A stretch of 64,000 bases of DNA from Shewanella insulae. Its GTDB lineage: Bacteria > Pseudomonadota > Gammaproteobacteria > Enterobacterales > Shewanellaceae. A program made the position numbers and the translations under genes. The notes under the pieces are model-generated. The model ran no database searches, had not been told where the DNA came from, and was given only the letters and a program-made list of their open reading frames with translations. Location: assembly GCF_009831655.1 (NCBI RefSeq), contig NZ_WRPA01000001.1, positions 434,001 through 498,000 on the forward strand, in the 5' to 3' direction. This document shows, piece after piece, positions 51,401-59,625 of this stretch (position 1 is the stretch's first letter; every line of letters begins with the position of its first letter).

Positions 51401-51667
51401 GCCATAGGCCAGACGGCAAGGCGCCAGCAGCACAAACAGTCCCTGGTCGAGATGAAACTCGGCGCCCAGGATCAGCTTAAGATCGCAGCGTTTGGCCGCC
51501 TCATGGGCCTTGACCACACCGGCAAAGGAGCATTCGTCGGTCAGCGCCAATGCCTGATAGCCAAGACGCTTGGCCTGCTCCACCAGCTCATGGGGATGAG
51601 AGGCACCGCGCAGAAAGCTGTAGTTTGAGAGGGCGTGTAATTCGGCATACTGTAATTCGGTGTACAT
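48491..51667 (-). CDS. dnaE2: Error-prone DNA polymerase DnaE2 (ImuC)
   Basis: A catalytic C-family polymerase of the SOS mutasome, 1058 residues. The PHP domain is at the N-terminus (YAELHALSNYSFLRGASHP), the polymerase core includes GRGSAANSVVCYCLGIT and PPDIDVDFEHERREEV with catalytic aspartates, and an OB domain lies near the C-terminus. I prefer the ATG at 51667, which overlaps the imuB stop as TAATG; an ATG 12 nt upstream is also possible. The last gene of imuA-imuB-dnaE2. Confidence 0.95.
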   Translation of the reverse strand: MYTELQYAELHALSNYSFLRGASHPHELVEQAKRLGYQALALTDECSFAGVVKAHEAAKRCDLKLILGAEFHLDQGLFVLLAPCRLAYGEISALITKARRSQGKGEYRVSLEAILAQQHSLLLWRPPTLAQFRQADVAKSDEVRSDLAGGDTAQSDEPSLLSRYREHIASLASRLVLAFSDRLHFLMERLLLPGEALNLQQWQWLSQAQNIPCVAAGGVRMHEAERQPLLDILTCIAHGRDLDSGAALCSINAEASLKPIAAQRKRYPQEWIDNGLALARRCHFSLDELKYEYPAEVVPASMQARDYLAQAVREGARRRFPNGVPEKVRAQYEKELELIAAMAYEYFFLTIYDIVCFAKSQQILYQGRGSAANSVVCYCLGITEVDPTKINMLFERFISKERNEPPDIDVDFEHERREEVIQYIYRKYGRERTALAAAVICYRFKSAMGDVGKALGIDAEQVALMVKNIDRRDPKHHWTAQLATMLPEAGRGRMLLPLVQTLIGFPRHLSQHVGGFIISAGPLSELVPIENAAMADRTVIQWDKDDLESLGLLKVDILALGMLTAIRKTFALLSRPEKAFSMADVTWEEAEVYRMLQAGDSIGVFQVESRAQSAMLPRLKPACYYDLVVQIAIVRPGPIQGDMVHPYLRRRDGLEAVEYPSPAVESVLSRTMGVPIFQEQVIELAMVAAGFSGGEADQLRRAMASWKRTGELDKFEAKLLQGMAARGYSQTFAEQIYRQIKGFGEYGFPESHSASFALLAYVSAYLKHHYPAAFCCALLNSQPMGFYSPSQLIQDVQRHDVMVLPVCVNHSDWDNSLVILPEAEQPAIRLGFRQVKGLRREEVKALIAARPENGFTRGEQLYELGLSQGCLTLLASADALLTLAGHRYQARWQLSAYQPSLPLFDDLPPVASQVALAPPSEMAAMQSDYRHLGLSLGRHVMAQLRGLAPFEGCRRACELVKCRHGQLVRVAGVVVGRQRPGTASGVTFVTLEDETGNINVIVWSATAREQRQPFLTSKILKVTGVLETHSGVSHIIAGRLEDLSAMVNDFESSSRDFR

Positions 51668-53463
51668 TAGCCAAACCATCCCTGCAGGAATAACCCCTCA
51701 GGCGAGCGAAACACCCAGCAGAGTCCCCCCTGATGCATGCGGGCAAGGTAATAATCCCGCGGCGAACTCGCCGACCAGGGGCTATGCAGCCGCTCCGGCC
51801 CCTTGAGCAGACTCACCAACTCCGGCTCCAACGGCTCTGGTTGGCGCAGTAACCAAGTGGGCCGGATGCGGCCATCACACAGGCCGTGAAACAGATCTGT
51901 AAACAAGCTAGCCTCCTCGCTCAGCGCACGGGTCTTGCCCTGATAGCTGGCCCTCGGCTCGGCGCACCGGTTGAGCATTTGATTCTCAAGCTTTTGACTA
52001 GCAACATCCTGAGCCGAGCACTTTCGCCTCCGGGCATCCGAACGACTTTGAGAAACTGACCCGCTCAGGGAAAGCGAGCGAGTCTGCCAGCTCAGCTCCG
52101 GCAGGTGGTGACTGCAGCTCTCCAGTCCCTTGACCTTATCTGCACCTAGACGCGCCTCCAGCAGTGAGATCAGGCGCATGCAGACATCACTCTTACCTTC
52201 GCCTTGCCACCAATTGGGTGTCTGCACCGATAACGCCACCAGGGTATCGGCCTGGATCGCCAGACTGATCACCGGCGCTGCCAGGGTGAGGCTTTCTAGC
52301 TGCACACGGCAGAGTTTCAGCAAGGCATCAGCCCTATGCTCGGCGAAGGGATAACGGATCTCGCAGCACAGTGGCGCCAGACTCAGATCGCGAAACACTA
52401 AGGTTAGTGACAGCGCCAGCACCGCCTGCTGGCGCTGCACCAGGTAGGCCGATAGGGTCCCTAGCATGCGTCCGAGGGGAAAGGCCAGGCCCTCTAGGTG
52501 GCTCACCTCATAGAGCAATTCAAGCTTATGGCGATACGACTCTGGCATCTGGTAAAACTCATGCACCTGGGGTAGCTGTCCCTTAAGCTGAGCCAGCAGG
52601 GTCAAGACACTCTCGCCAAAGCGCTCACCAAGCTCCTTGAGGGGCAAGGCGAGCAGCGCCTCAACCTGGGTCAGCCCCATATTCTCGCAGGCCTGCAGCA
52701 CATGCCCCGGCAGTGGCAAGATAGGGAGCGGCAGGGGCGCGACCTGTTTGAGCTCGATCTGCTTAAGGTCGAGCTGAGGTAAATTCACCTGAGACGCCCC
52801 CACTTGATCATCTATCGATTGCGCTTTGGTTTCTTCTCCTTGGGCTTCCTCTTCTTTTGCTGATTCTCTACCTTCTCGTTTGGCGAGACATGCGGATACT
52901 CTGGCAGCTCTTTCTGGCTCAGGGTGCCCCTTGTCATAACACACTGCATCTGCAGGCCAGGTAAACGGCAGATACCTGGCTCCCAGCTGAGCCAGTAAGG
53001 CATTCTCCCCCAGGGCAAACTGACACTCGAGCCCATAGCCCTCAGCGGCCTGTTGATACTGACTGATGAGTCTGTCCAGACCGCCGAAGATCTTCGCCAT
53101 GGACCCCACCTCCAGCAGCAGTGTGTCTGTCACACTCGGCCTATTCGGCTGTGTCTGTTCGAACGGACAGACAGGCGGCACGACCCTGGCACTGTAGCCA
53201 TAGCTCCACTGACACAGCCAATGGCTGGCCTCCTGACTCAAGTAGGGCTCAAAGGCCAGCAGGTGCAGCGATGAACAGAGCGCCTGAGCAGTAGCCAGAC
53301 TCTGCCCCGCCTCCACGCCCAGCTTAGCCGCGGCCCTCGATGCGATCAGGATCTGACCCGACTGACGCTCGAAAAGGGCCAACTCGCAGCCTTGGGGCAA
53401 GCCTTGATGATAGCTTTGATACTGAAGTAACCAGTGGGGAAAATAGACCGCCAGCCACAACAT
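51667..53463 (-). CDS. imuB: Y-family polymerase-like protein ImuB
   Basis: A 598-residue DinB/UmuC-like protein that lacks the catalytic carboxylates of active Y-family polymerases and acts as the hub linking DnaE2, ImuA and the beta clamp. It opens with MLWLAVYFPHWLLQ and includes GVEAGQSLATAQAL. A charged Lys/Glu/Gln-rich insertion (about 193-240) interrupts the palm-finger region. It begins directly after imuA and its stop overlaps the dnaE2 start. Confidence 0.93.
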   Translation of the reverse strand: MLWLAVYFPHWLLQYQSYHQGLPQGCELALFERQSGQILIASRAAAKLGVEAGQSLATAQALCSSLHLLAFEPYLSQEASHWLCQWSYGYSARVVPPVCPFEQTQPNRPSVTDTLLLEVGSMAKIFGGLDRLISQYQQAAEGYGLECQFALGENALLAQLGARYLPFTWPADAVCYDKGHPEPERAARVSACLAKREGRESAKEEEAQGEETKAQSIDDQVGASQVNLPQLDLKQIELKQVAPLPLPILPLPGHVLQACENMGLTQVEALLALPLKELGERFGESVLTLLAQLKGQLPQVHEFYQMPESYRHKLELLYEVSHLEGLAFPLGRMLGTLSAYLVQRQQAVLALSLTLVFRDLSLAPLCCEIRYPFAEHRADALLKLCRVQLESLTLAAPVISLAIQADTLVALSVQTPNWWQGEGKSDVCMRLISLLEARLGADKVKGLESCSHHLPELSWQTRSLSLSGSVSQSRSDARRRKCSAQDVASQKLENQMLNRCAEPRASYQGKTRALSEEASLFTDLFHGLCDGRIRPTWLLRQPEPLEPELVSLLKGPERLHSPWSASSPRDYYLARMHQGGLCWVFRSPEGLFLQGWFG

Positions 53464-54453
53464 CTAAACGCTCCAGGGGCCTTGTAAGATCTGACCGCTC
53501 TGCTGCTTATCCAGCTCCTGCTGTTTAGCCATATCGAGCATCAGACTCTGGGCCAGCAGCTCAGGCAGCAGGGATAAGGAGAAGCGCGGCGCCGGCCAAC
53601 CACCACGGCGCTTTAGAATATCCACCTGGGTCTCGAGAAGCCTATCGTTGCCTTTTTTTGTGCTGGCTTCTGTGCTGGCTTCTATGTTAGTTCCTATGTT
53701 GATTGCTGTGCTGGGTTGCAAGGCGATCCGCAGTGGCACGGGATGAGCCTGCTCCTTGACCTTGCTTGGTAGATAACAGAGACACAGACTCTCGCCCTTC
53801 TCGCAGGCAAGCTGTAAACGTCTGGCCTGACCGACGCTGAGATCCTCGAGCCAACATAAGACCAGAGGCGAGACCCCGCTGGTTAAGATCTGCTCGAGGG
53901 CCCATAGCAGCTCCTTCGACGTCTGAGTATCGACCCACAAGAGACGGCTGATATCTATTCCCTGCATCGCCAGCGACTGTGGGTAAGGCACATGTGGCGG
54001 CGCCACCAGACTCACCAACCCGGCAGGACTTCCCTCCCTCGACTGCCTGGGGATCAGGCGGCGCATCAGAGGCAGTGCCAGACTCAGCTCGCCAATCCCC
54101 TCACAGGCATAGAAGATCTCACACAGCCCCTGACTGGGCCAGCCTCCCTGACCCAGATGGCGATTAAGCTCGGGATAACCGCTATCTTGCCCCTCTTGTT
54201 CGGGATGATAGGCGTCGCCGCGCCAGAGATCGCTGCGCTGGAGTAAACGTTCAAGTTGAAGATCTGCCAAGGCCATGATGCACCCGCTCTCATTCGATTC
54301 GGTTCGGTTGAGCCCACTCGGCAATCGGACTATAGCTAAGGCCTCATCAAGACTAGTGCCTAAACCAAGTCCTAAACTAGGGCCTAAACCAGGGCTTAGA
54401 CCAGGGCTTAGACCTGACTTAAGCTGTCGCCATGCCTGACGTCCGAGCAACAC
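53464..54453 (-). CDS. imuA: Translesion synthesis-associated protein ImuA
   Basis: A RecA/SulA-like protein needed for mutagenic translesion synthesis with ImuB and DnaE2. The conserved part opens with LADLQLERLLQRSDLWRGD and continues with LNRHLGQGGWPSQGLCEIF; no complete Walker A is seen. Two starts are possible. The GTG at 54453 gives 329 residues and a 30-nt leader from the LexA-controlled promoter, but adds a Gly/Leu/Pro-rich repeat. The ATG at 54276 gives 270 residues, nearer the usual length. The stretch between is free of stop codons. Neither start has a strong ribosome site. Confidence 0.88.
   Translation of the reverse strand: MLLGRQAWRQLKSGLSPGLSPGLGPSLGLGLGTSLDEALAIVRLPSGLNRTESNESGCIMALADLQLERLLQRSDLWRGDAYHPEQEGQDSGYPELNRHLGQGGWPSQGLCEIFYACEGIGELSLALPLMRRLIPRQSREGSPAGLVSLVAPPHVPYPQSLAMQGIDISRLLWVDTQTSKELLWALEQILTSGVSPLVLCWLEDLSVGQARRLQLACEKGESLCLCYLPSKVKEQAHPVPLRIALQPSTAINIGTNIEASTEASTKKGNDRLLETQVDILKRRGGWPAPRFSLSLLPELLAQSLMLDMAKQQELDKQQSGQILQGPWSV
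54359..54418 (-). repeat. 12-nt tandem repeat at the imuA 5' end
   Basis: Five units of the plus-strand pattern CCTAAACCAGGG (54359, 54371, 54383, 54395, 54407), slightly diverged. If translated it gives GLSP/GLGP-type tetrapeptides; otherwise it lies in the leader. Confidence 0.85.
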
Positions 54454-54476
54454 TCAACAGAAATATCGCACAAATA

Positions 54477-54518
54477 CTGTATATAAACACAGTATATTTA
54501 TAAATTGGCAGATCGCAA
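54477..54518 (-). promoter_or_regulatory. LexA-controlled promoter of imuA-imuB-dnaE2
   Basis: LexA box CTGTATATAAACACAG (54477-54492), a perfect CTGT-N8-ACAG. On the minus strand TTGCGA (54513-54518), a 16-nt spacer and TATACT (54491-54496) form a promoter whose -10 and start site are covered by the box, so LexA should repress the cassette. Confidence 0.88.
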
Positions 54519-54587
54519 GCAGAGAAACCTAAGATTGGAGTGGAAAATCATGTCAAAGCATCGAGCCAGCAAGCTACAGACAGGCAC

Positions 54588-54611
54588 AAAAAAACCACCC
54601 TAGGGTGGTTT
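54588..54611 (-). terminator. Terminator of def
   Basis: Minus strand AAACCACC-CTAG-GGTGGTTT followed by a T-run of at least six. Confidence 0.85.
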
Positions 54612-54657
54612 CATCGGATACCGGTTATGGGTTATCTCTATTGATTAGCGGTATCAA

Positions 54658-55149
54658 TTAGCGGTATTTCTTTACCTTCTTGAGCGCGATCTGCTGCTTG
54701 AGGGGCGAGAGATGCTCGATAAAGACCTTGCCATCGAGATGATCCATCTCATGCTGCAGGACGATAGCCAGGAAGTCATCGCTCTCGATCTCAAAGGCCT
54801 CTCCCTGACGATTAAGCGCCTTGACCTTCACTTTCTCGAAGCGTGTCACCTTGGCGCGGTAGCCAGGAATAGAGAGACAACCCTCCTCGCCGACGATCTC
54901 GCCCGAACGCTCGACGAATTCTGGGTTGATCACCACCATGGGCTGATCGCGCTCCTCTGACAGATCGATCACTAAGATGGCGTGTTCGCTGCCCACCTGG
55001 GTAGCGGCGAGCCCTATGCCGTCGTCTGTGTGGTACATGGTTTCGATAAGATCATCGATAAAACCTTGCACGGCGGCAATGTCTTCTACGGGCTTGGCCT
55101 TACGTTTTAGGCGCTCATCGGGAATGGTCAATATATCGAGTACAGGCAT
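54658..55149 (-). CDS. def: Peptide deformylase
   Basis: A 163-residue metalloenzyme that removes formyl from nascent N-terminal methionine. The three motifs are [19 protein letters not shown] and QHEMDHLDG; Cys of EEGCLS and both His of HEMDH bind the metal. It stands alone, not next to fmt, so it may be a second deformylase of the genome. Confidence 0.95.
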   Translation of the reverse strand: MPVLDILTIPDERLKRKAKPVEDIAAVQGFIDDLIETMYHTDDGIGLAATQVGSEHAILVIDLSEERDQPMVVINPEFVERSGEIVGEEGCLSIPGYRAKVTRFEKVKVKALNRQGEAFEIESDDFLAIVLQHEMDHLDGKVFIEHLSPLKQQIALKKVKKYR

Positions 55150-55329
55150 AGTCTCAGGTTCTGGTTAATCAAATTAGGCATATAAAGTGGCGCCATTATG
55201 ACCTAAATCACATTAAAGGCAACCGCAATCGGGTTTTCCCTTTAGGCTAAAGCCTGCCGCCGACTTGTATTTTATCGCCCAAGCCGATAGCATGACCAGA
55301 CAAAATGTATACAATATACGAGCATAATA

Positions 55330-57054
55330 ATGACGAACCCCATACGTACCCCCTTGCCCAGTACCTTCTATGTGGCCAATACCATGGAGATCTTCGAGCG
55401 TCTCGCCTGGTATGGCTTCTTTACCCTCTCCTCCCTCTACATGACCTCTCCCGCCCACCAAGGCGGTTTAGGTTTTAGCGAGCAGGAGCGTGGCCTGCTC
55501 CAAGGGATGATCCCCTTCTTTCTCTATCTGTTTCCCGTGCTCACAGGTGCCCTTGCCGACCGCTACGGCTACCGTAAGATGTTTCTAATCGCCTACGCCA
55601 TTATGTGCCCCAGTTATTTCCTCTTAGGCCAGGTGACTAGCTTTAGCGGTTTCTTCGTCGCCTTCATGGGAGTCGCCATAGGCGCGGCCTGCTTTAAACC
55701 TGTGGTGACAGGCACGGTGGCGCGCACCACAGATCATACCAACCGCGGCCTGGGTTTTGGCATCTTCTATATGATGGTCAATGTGGGCGGCTTCCTCGGC
55801 CCCTTCATCGCAGGTTATGTCCGCGCCATCAGCTGGGACTGGGTCTTCATCATGTCGGCTATCTGGATAGGCATTAACTTCATACCGGCAACCTTCTTCT
55901 ATCGCGAGCCGACGGATCCCCACCAGCAGCGGGGCAAGCCGCTATCTCAGGTAGTGAGAGACATCCAGGAGGTGCTGGGCAACGCCCGTTTCGCCCTGCT
56001 GTTTTTCGGCACCTTAGTGATCCTGCTCTCCTACGGCGCCAAATGGATCAGCGGCGAGCAGTGCCTGACCATCTACCTGGTATGGTTTAGCCTGCATCTA
56101 ATCTGGAACGCGCTGGCCAAGTCCGATAAGCAACTGCCCTGGTATAAACAGAAGATAGCTCTGGGCAACAAGCCCTTCGTCATCTACCTGCTTATCCTCT
56201 CCGGCTTCTGGATGGTCTATCAGCAGATCTTCATCACACTGCCTATCTATATCCGTGACTTTGTGGATACCTCAGACCTGGTCGCCATGCTCGCCCCCTG
56301 GCCCGGGCTGCTCGACTTCTTCGCCCCCGTGGATATGACACTGCTCAGCGATGAGCTTCTAGGCGCCGCAAAAAGCTACGTCGCCGGTAGCCTGAGCCTT
56401 TCCGAGGCCTATTTCGACTTAGTTCATGCCAAGGTGATGATCCCAAGAAAGGAGCTAGCCACGGCCCTCGGCGCCATCGCCCAAAGCCCAGAGCTGGCCA
56501 GCCAATATAGTCAGCAGTTTGCCCTGCTGTATCGTCAGGTGAACCCCGAGTACCTTATCGGCTTGAACTTCCTCTCCATCGTACTGATGCAGGTGATGGT
56601 GAGCCGCATCGCCGAGCGCTTCAGTCCGCTACCTGTACTGGTGGCCGGCACTCTCATCCTGGCAATGGGCACGGCGCTGGGTGGACTGGCCCACGGCATA
56701 CTCATGGGCGGCGCCATGGTGCTCACCTCTATCTTAGTCTTCTCCATCGGCGAGATGGTGGCATCCCCCAAGAGCCAGGAATATGTGGCCAGCTTTGCCC
56801 CCCAAGATAAGAAGGCGATGTTTATGGGCTACTATTTTGTCTCATCGGCCATCGGCTTCCTGCTGGCGGGGCCGCTATCTGGCTATCTCTACGCCGAAGT
56901 CGCCAAGGGCGCCGGGGAGCCTGCCCTCATGTGGTACATCATAGGCGGCTTCGGTCTGCTGGCGGCCATAGGCCTGGTGCTATTTCACCGCTTGGGCGCA
57001 CGGCAACAGGCTCTATCGCCGGCGCAGCCCACCACAGTGAGCGCACAAGGCTAG
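55330..57054 (+). CDS. MFS transporter of the POT type with a large soluble insertion
   Basis: A 574-residue inner-membrane transporter. The motif MEIFERLAWYG (about 19-29) is the proton-coupled ExxER signature of POT/PTR peptide transporters in TM1, and GALADRYGYRKM is the MFS loop 2-3 motif. About 98 residues (about 308-405) without TM character, including SLSEAYFDLVHAKVMIPRKELATAL, are inserted between the middle helices; classical POTs of about 490-510 residues lack this. The substrate is unknown, di/tripeptides being the default expectation. Confidence 0.85.
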   Translation: MTNPIRTPLPSTFYVANTMEIFERLAWYGFFTLSSLYMTSPAHQGGLGFSEQERGLLQGMIPFFLYLFPVLTGALADRYGYRKMFLIAYAIMCPSYFLLGQVTSFSGFFVAFMGVAIGAACFKPVVTGTVARTTDHTNRGLGFGIFYMMVNVGGFLGPFIAGYVRAISWDWVFIMSAIWIGINFIPATFFYREPTDPHQQRGKPLSQVVRDIQEVLGNARFALLFFGTLVILLSYGAKWISGEQCLTIYLVWFSLHLIWNALAKSDKQLPWYKQKIALGNKPFVIYLLILSGFWMVYQQIFITLPIYIRDFVDTSDLVAMLAPWPGLLDFFAPVDMTLLSDELLGAAKSYVAGSLSLSEAYFDLVHAKVMIPRKELATALGAIAQSPELASQYSQQFALLYRQVNPEYLIGLNFLSIVLMQVMVSRIAERFSPLPVLVAGTLILAMGTALGGLAHGILMGGAMVLTSILVFSIGEMVASPKSQEYVASFAPQDKKAMFMGYYFVSSAIGFLLAGPLSGYLYAEVAKGAGEPALMWYIIGGFGLLAAIGLVLFHRLGARQQALSPAQPTTVSAQG

Positions 57055-57290
57055 TCGTAAACGGGCTAACAACAGGCACAAGTTAACCCCTGCCAAATGA
57101 ATAGGCAGGTCTTCTATATGCGGACCTGCCTATCGCCTCTCCCCACCTTAAACCTTAGATATTACGCAAAAACTGGTTTACTATCAGAAAAGAGCCAGTG
57201 ACGATGGAATCTGGCTCAAGGCCGTCTTAAGCATGCTCTTGGCTATGCATGACTTCAAACCGTCACCCTTGAAATAGAGATGGAGTAAAT

Positions 57291-57641
57291 GTGAATCAGA
57301 CACAACTATCGCCCATGGCCAAGATATGGCATGTGGTTGCCCTGATCCCCGAGGGGCATGTCAGCTCCTATGGCAAGATAGCGGATCTCGCGGGGCTTCC
57401 CGGGCGGGCACGTTATGTTTCCCGTGCTCTGAAAATGGCGCCCGATGCATTGCAGCTCCCCTGGCATAGGGTGATCAACAGCCAAGGCAAAATAGCCTTT
57501 CCCGAGACCAGTCCCCATTTTATCGAGCAGATGCAGAAATTAAGAAGTGAAGCAATAGAAGTGAACCGAGGTAGAGTTAAGCTGTCCAAGTATGAGTGGC
57601 AGCCGGATCTGGCGACCCTAGTGTTTGCATTACCCTTTTAA
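57291..57641 (+). CDS. Alkyltransferase-like protein (MGMT family, Cys replaced)
   Basis: A 116-residue protein with the MGMT DNA-binding domain (EGHVSSYGKIADLAGLPGRARYVSRAL). The active-site PCHR of O6-alkylguanine transferases is PWHR here (LPWHRVINSQGKI), so it cannot accept alkyl groups. Such ATL proteins bind O6-alkylguanine and hand the lesion to nucleotide excision repair. The GTG start has GGAG 5 nt upstream. Confidence 0.9.
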   Translation: MNQTQLSPMAKIWHVVALIPEGHVSSYGKIADLAGLPGRARYVSRALKMAPDALQLPWHRVINSQGKIAFPETSPHFIEQMQKLRSEAIEVNRGRVKLSKYEWQPDLATLVFALPF

Positions 57642-57664
57642 CCTACTGTTACCGGGAGAAGGCC

Positions 57665-58456
57665 TTGTCGATATTCAAATCTGCATTCATGATTTCATCT
57701 TTATGTGCAGTCGCCCTCACCGCGCAGGCCGATGAATACCCCTTGACCCCCCACACCGCCGAGTATCAGGTGAACTACGGCAGTATAGAGCTGGGGAAGG
57801 CGCGCTATCAACTGCCGGCGCCTCAGGGCAACTTATACCAATACCGTTTCGATAGTGATGTCAGCCTCTTGATGCTATGGGACAAACGCACCGTCACCAG
57901 CACCTTCAGCAGAGAGGGAGAGCAGCTGATCCCCATGCGCTATAATCACAACCGTAGCGGTACCGGCTCTGACTATCAGGAGCAATCCGCCTATGTACTG
58001 GATCAGGAGCTGGTGCACAGCCGCTACAAGGATGAGCGGGCTAAATTTCCTTACACCACAGATCTCTTCGATCCCCTGATGGTTCAGCTACAGTTTAGGC
58101 TCGATATCATGAAGGGTAGCGATAAACTGCACTACAAGATGCTCAAGAGTGGCGAGATAGATGAATATGACTTTAAGGTCGTTAGCAAGGAGCGCATGGT
58201 GATCTCGAGCGGCACCTATGAGACGGTCAAGATAGAGGTGGTAAGAGACAATGATAAACGCCAAACCTTTTTCTGGATGTCACCCGAACTCGGTTATCTG
58301 CCAGTCAGGCTCACCCACTTCGAGAAGGGCAGCAAGCAACTGGATATCACCCTGCTGAACTATCATTACAGCGCGCCAGCCATGGCGCAGAACAATGGAC
58401 AAGCCACAGAGCAACCGAAAGTCTCTGCCGACAAACAAGCCCAGATTCAGCCCTAG
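57665..58456 (+). CDS. Exported protein, DUF3108 family
   Basis: A 263-residue periplasmic protein with a signal peptide ending near ALTAQADEYP and a beta-rich body (TAEYQVNYGSIELGKARYQL; FDPLMVQLQFRLDI). It resembles DUF3108, which has no known function. I choose the TTG at 57665, with GGAG 6 nt upstream, because it gives a normal signal peptide; a longer frame from 57596 would overlap the ATL gene by 46 nt. Confidence 0.75.
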   Translation: MSIFKSAFMISSLCAVALTAQADEYPLTPHTAEYQVNYGSIELGKARYQLPAPQGNLYQYRFDSDVSLLMLWDKRTVTSTFSREGEQLIPMRYNHNRSGTGSDYQEQSAYVLDQELVHSRYKDERAKFPYTTDLFDPLMVQLQFRLDIMKGSDKLHYKMLKSGEIDEYDFKVVSKERMVISSGTYETVKIEVVRDNDKRQTFFWMSPELGYLPVRLTHFEKGSKQLDITLLNYHYSAPAMAQNNGQATEQPKVSADKQAQIQP

Positions 58457-58526
58457 TGATACCACTGACTTCCTGAACTTCACGTCACCAACAATCTCAA
58501 TATTGCATCTGAATATCAGAATCAAT

Positions 58527-58551
58527 AAAGGGGCCAAAGGCCCCTTCTCTT
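58527..58551. terminator. Terminator between the DUF3108-like gene and the glutamine amidotransferase gene
   Basis: AAGGGGCC-AAA-GGCCCCTT followed by CTCTTTATT on the plus strand; the stem is also usable by the convergent gene. Confidence 0.75.
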
Positions 58552-58599
58552 TATTAAGGTTTACAACGAGTCGCCTGCTTAGCTTAACGCCTATTAACA

Positions 58600-59385
58600 T
58601 TAGCCCTCTTGACCTAAAAGGATCTCACCCCGGGCAAACAGCTTCCACTCACCGGGCTGTAAGATGTGCCAGTTTTCATTATCGGTCAGCGGCCTAGTCG
58701 CGATGACGGTGACGATATCGTTAGGCGTGGTCTCCTTATCGAAATCGATCACCACATCGGTATCGATAAGCTTGGCCTTGCCGAAGGGGGCGCGGCGGGT
58801 AATATGGCAAAGATTATTGCTGCAATAGCTCATCAGATGCTCACCATCACTTAAGATCATGTTAAACACGCCCAGGGCACGGATCTCATCGGCCAGGGTG
58901 GCGATAAACTGATACACGGGCAAGAGATCCGCTGGCGCCTGGTCGCCGAAGCGTTCCACCACCTTCTCAAGAATCCAGCAAAACGCCAGTTCGCTATCGG
59001 TATCACCCACCGGCTGATAACGCCGCACCACAAATTTTTGCTGATAATCGCTGAGCTGACCATTATGGGCATAGGTCCAGTAACGTCCCCACAGCTCACG
59101 GGTAAAGGGATGGGTGTTTTCCAGCGACACACAGCCACGATTGGCCTGGCGGATATGGCTCACCACCACCTCACTCTTGATGGGATAAGATTTGATCAAC
59201 TGCGCCACATGGGACTGACTGCTGGGGCAGGCATCCTTAAAGGTGCGGCTCCCCTTGCCCTCATAGAAGGTGATCCCCCAACCATCGACATGAGGCCCGG
59301 TGACGCCACCACGTTCTGCCAGCCCGGTAAAACTAAATACGATATCCGTGGGCACATTGGCACTCATGGCCAGCAACTCACACAT
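58600..59385 (-). CDS. Class II glutamine amidotransferase (YafJ-like)
   Basis: A 261-residue N-terminal-nucleophile amidotransferase: Cys2 after methionine removal (MCELLAMSANVPT), with HVDGWGITFY, SHIRQANRG and YAHNGQL forming the glutamine site. No synthetase domain is fused, so the ammonia acceptor is unknown. It is divergent from fadE. Confidence 0.88.
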   Translation of the reverse strand: MCELLAMSANVPTDIVFSFTGLAERGGVTGPHVDGWGITFYEGKGSRTFKDACPSSQSHVAQLIKSYPIKSEVVVSHIRQANRGCVSLENTHPFTRELWGRYWTYAHNGQLSDYQQKFVVRRYQPVGDTDSELAFCWILEKVVERFGDQAPADLLPVYQFIATLADEIRALGVFNMILSDGEHLMSYCSNNLCHITRRAPFGKAKLIDTDVVIDFDKETTPNDIVTVIATRPLTDNENWHILQPGEWKLFARGEILLGQEG

Positions 59386-59474
59386 AAACAGACACCTTCA
59401 CTCTAAATTGCTTATCTTCATTAATTCTAACGACTTGACCTGATTTGTGGAATCCTCACCGAAACAAAAAAGTT

Positions 59475-59486
59475 AAACAATTGTTT
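59475..59486. promoter_or_regulatory. Palindrome upstream of fadE, possible PsrA/fatty-acid regulator site
   Basis: AAAC-AATT-GTTT (perfect), extended to GTTTGAA on the right, 140 nt before fadE. It fits the AAAC-N(2-4)-GTTT pattern reported for the fatty-acid regulator PsrA. Assignment is by pattern only. Confidence 0.5.
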
Positions 59487-59625
59487 GAAAAAGGCTTGTA
59501 TAAAACCCGACATGGGGTTAGATTTTATGCGACACAGGTCTGACCAGCATCTATAATTGTGAGAACGGTCATATAAAAAATGCTGACATAGAGCAGCTTT
59601 CGGTCGCTATTGAAGGAGAATTATC

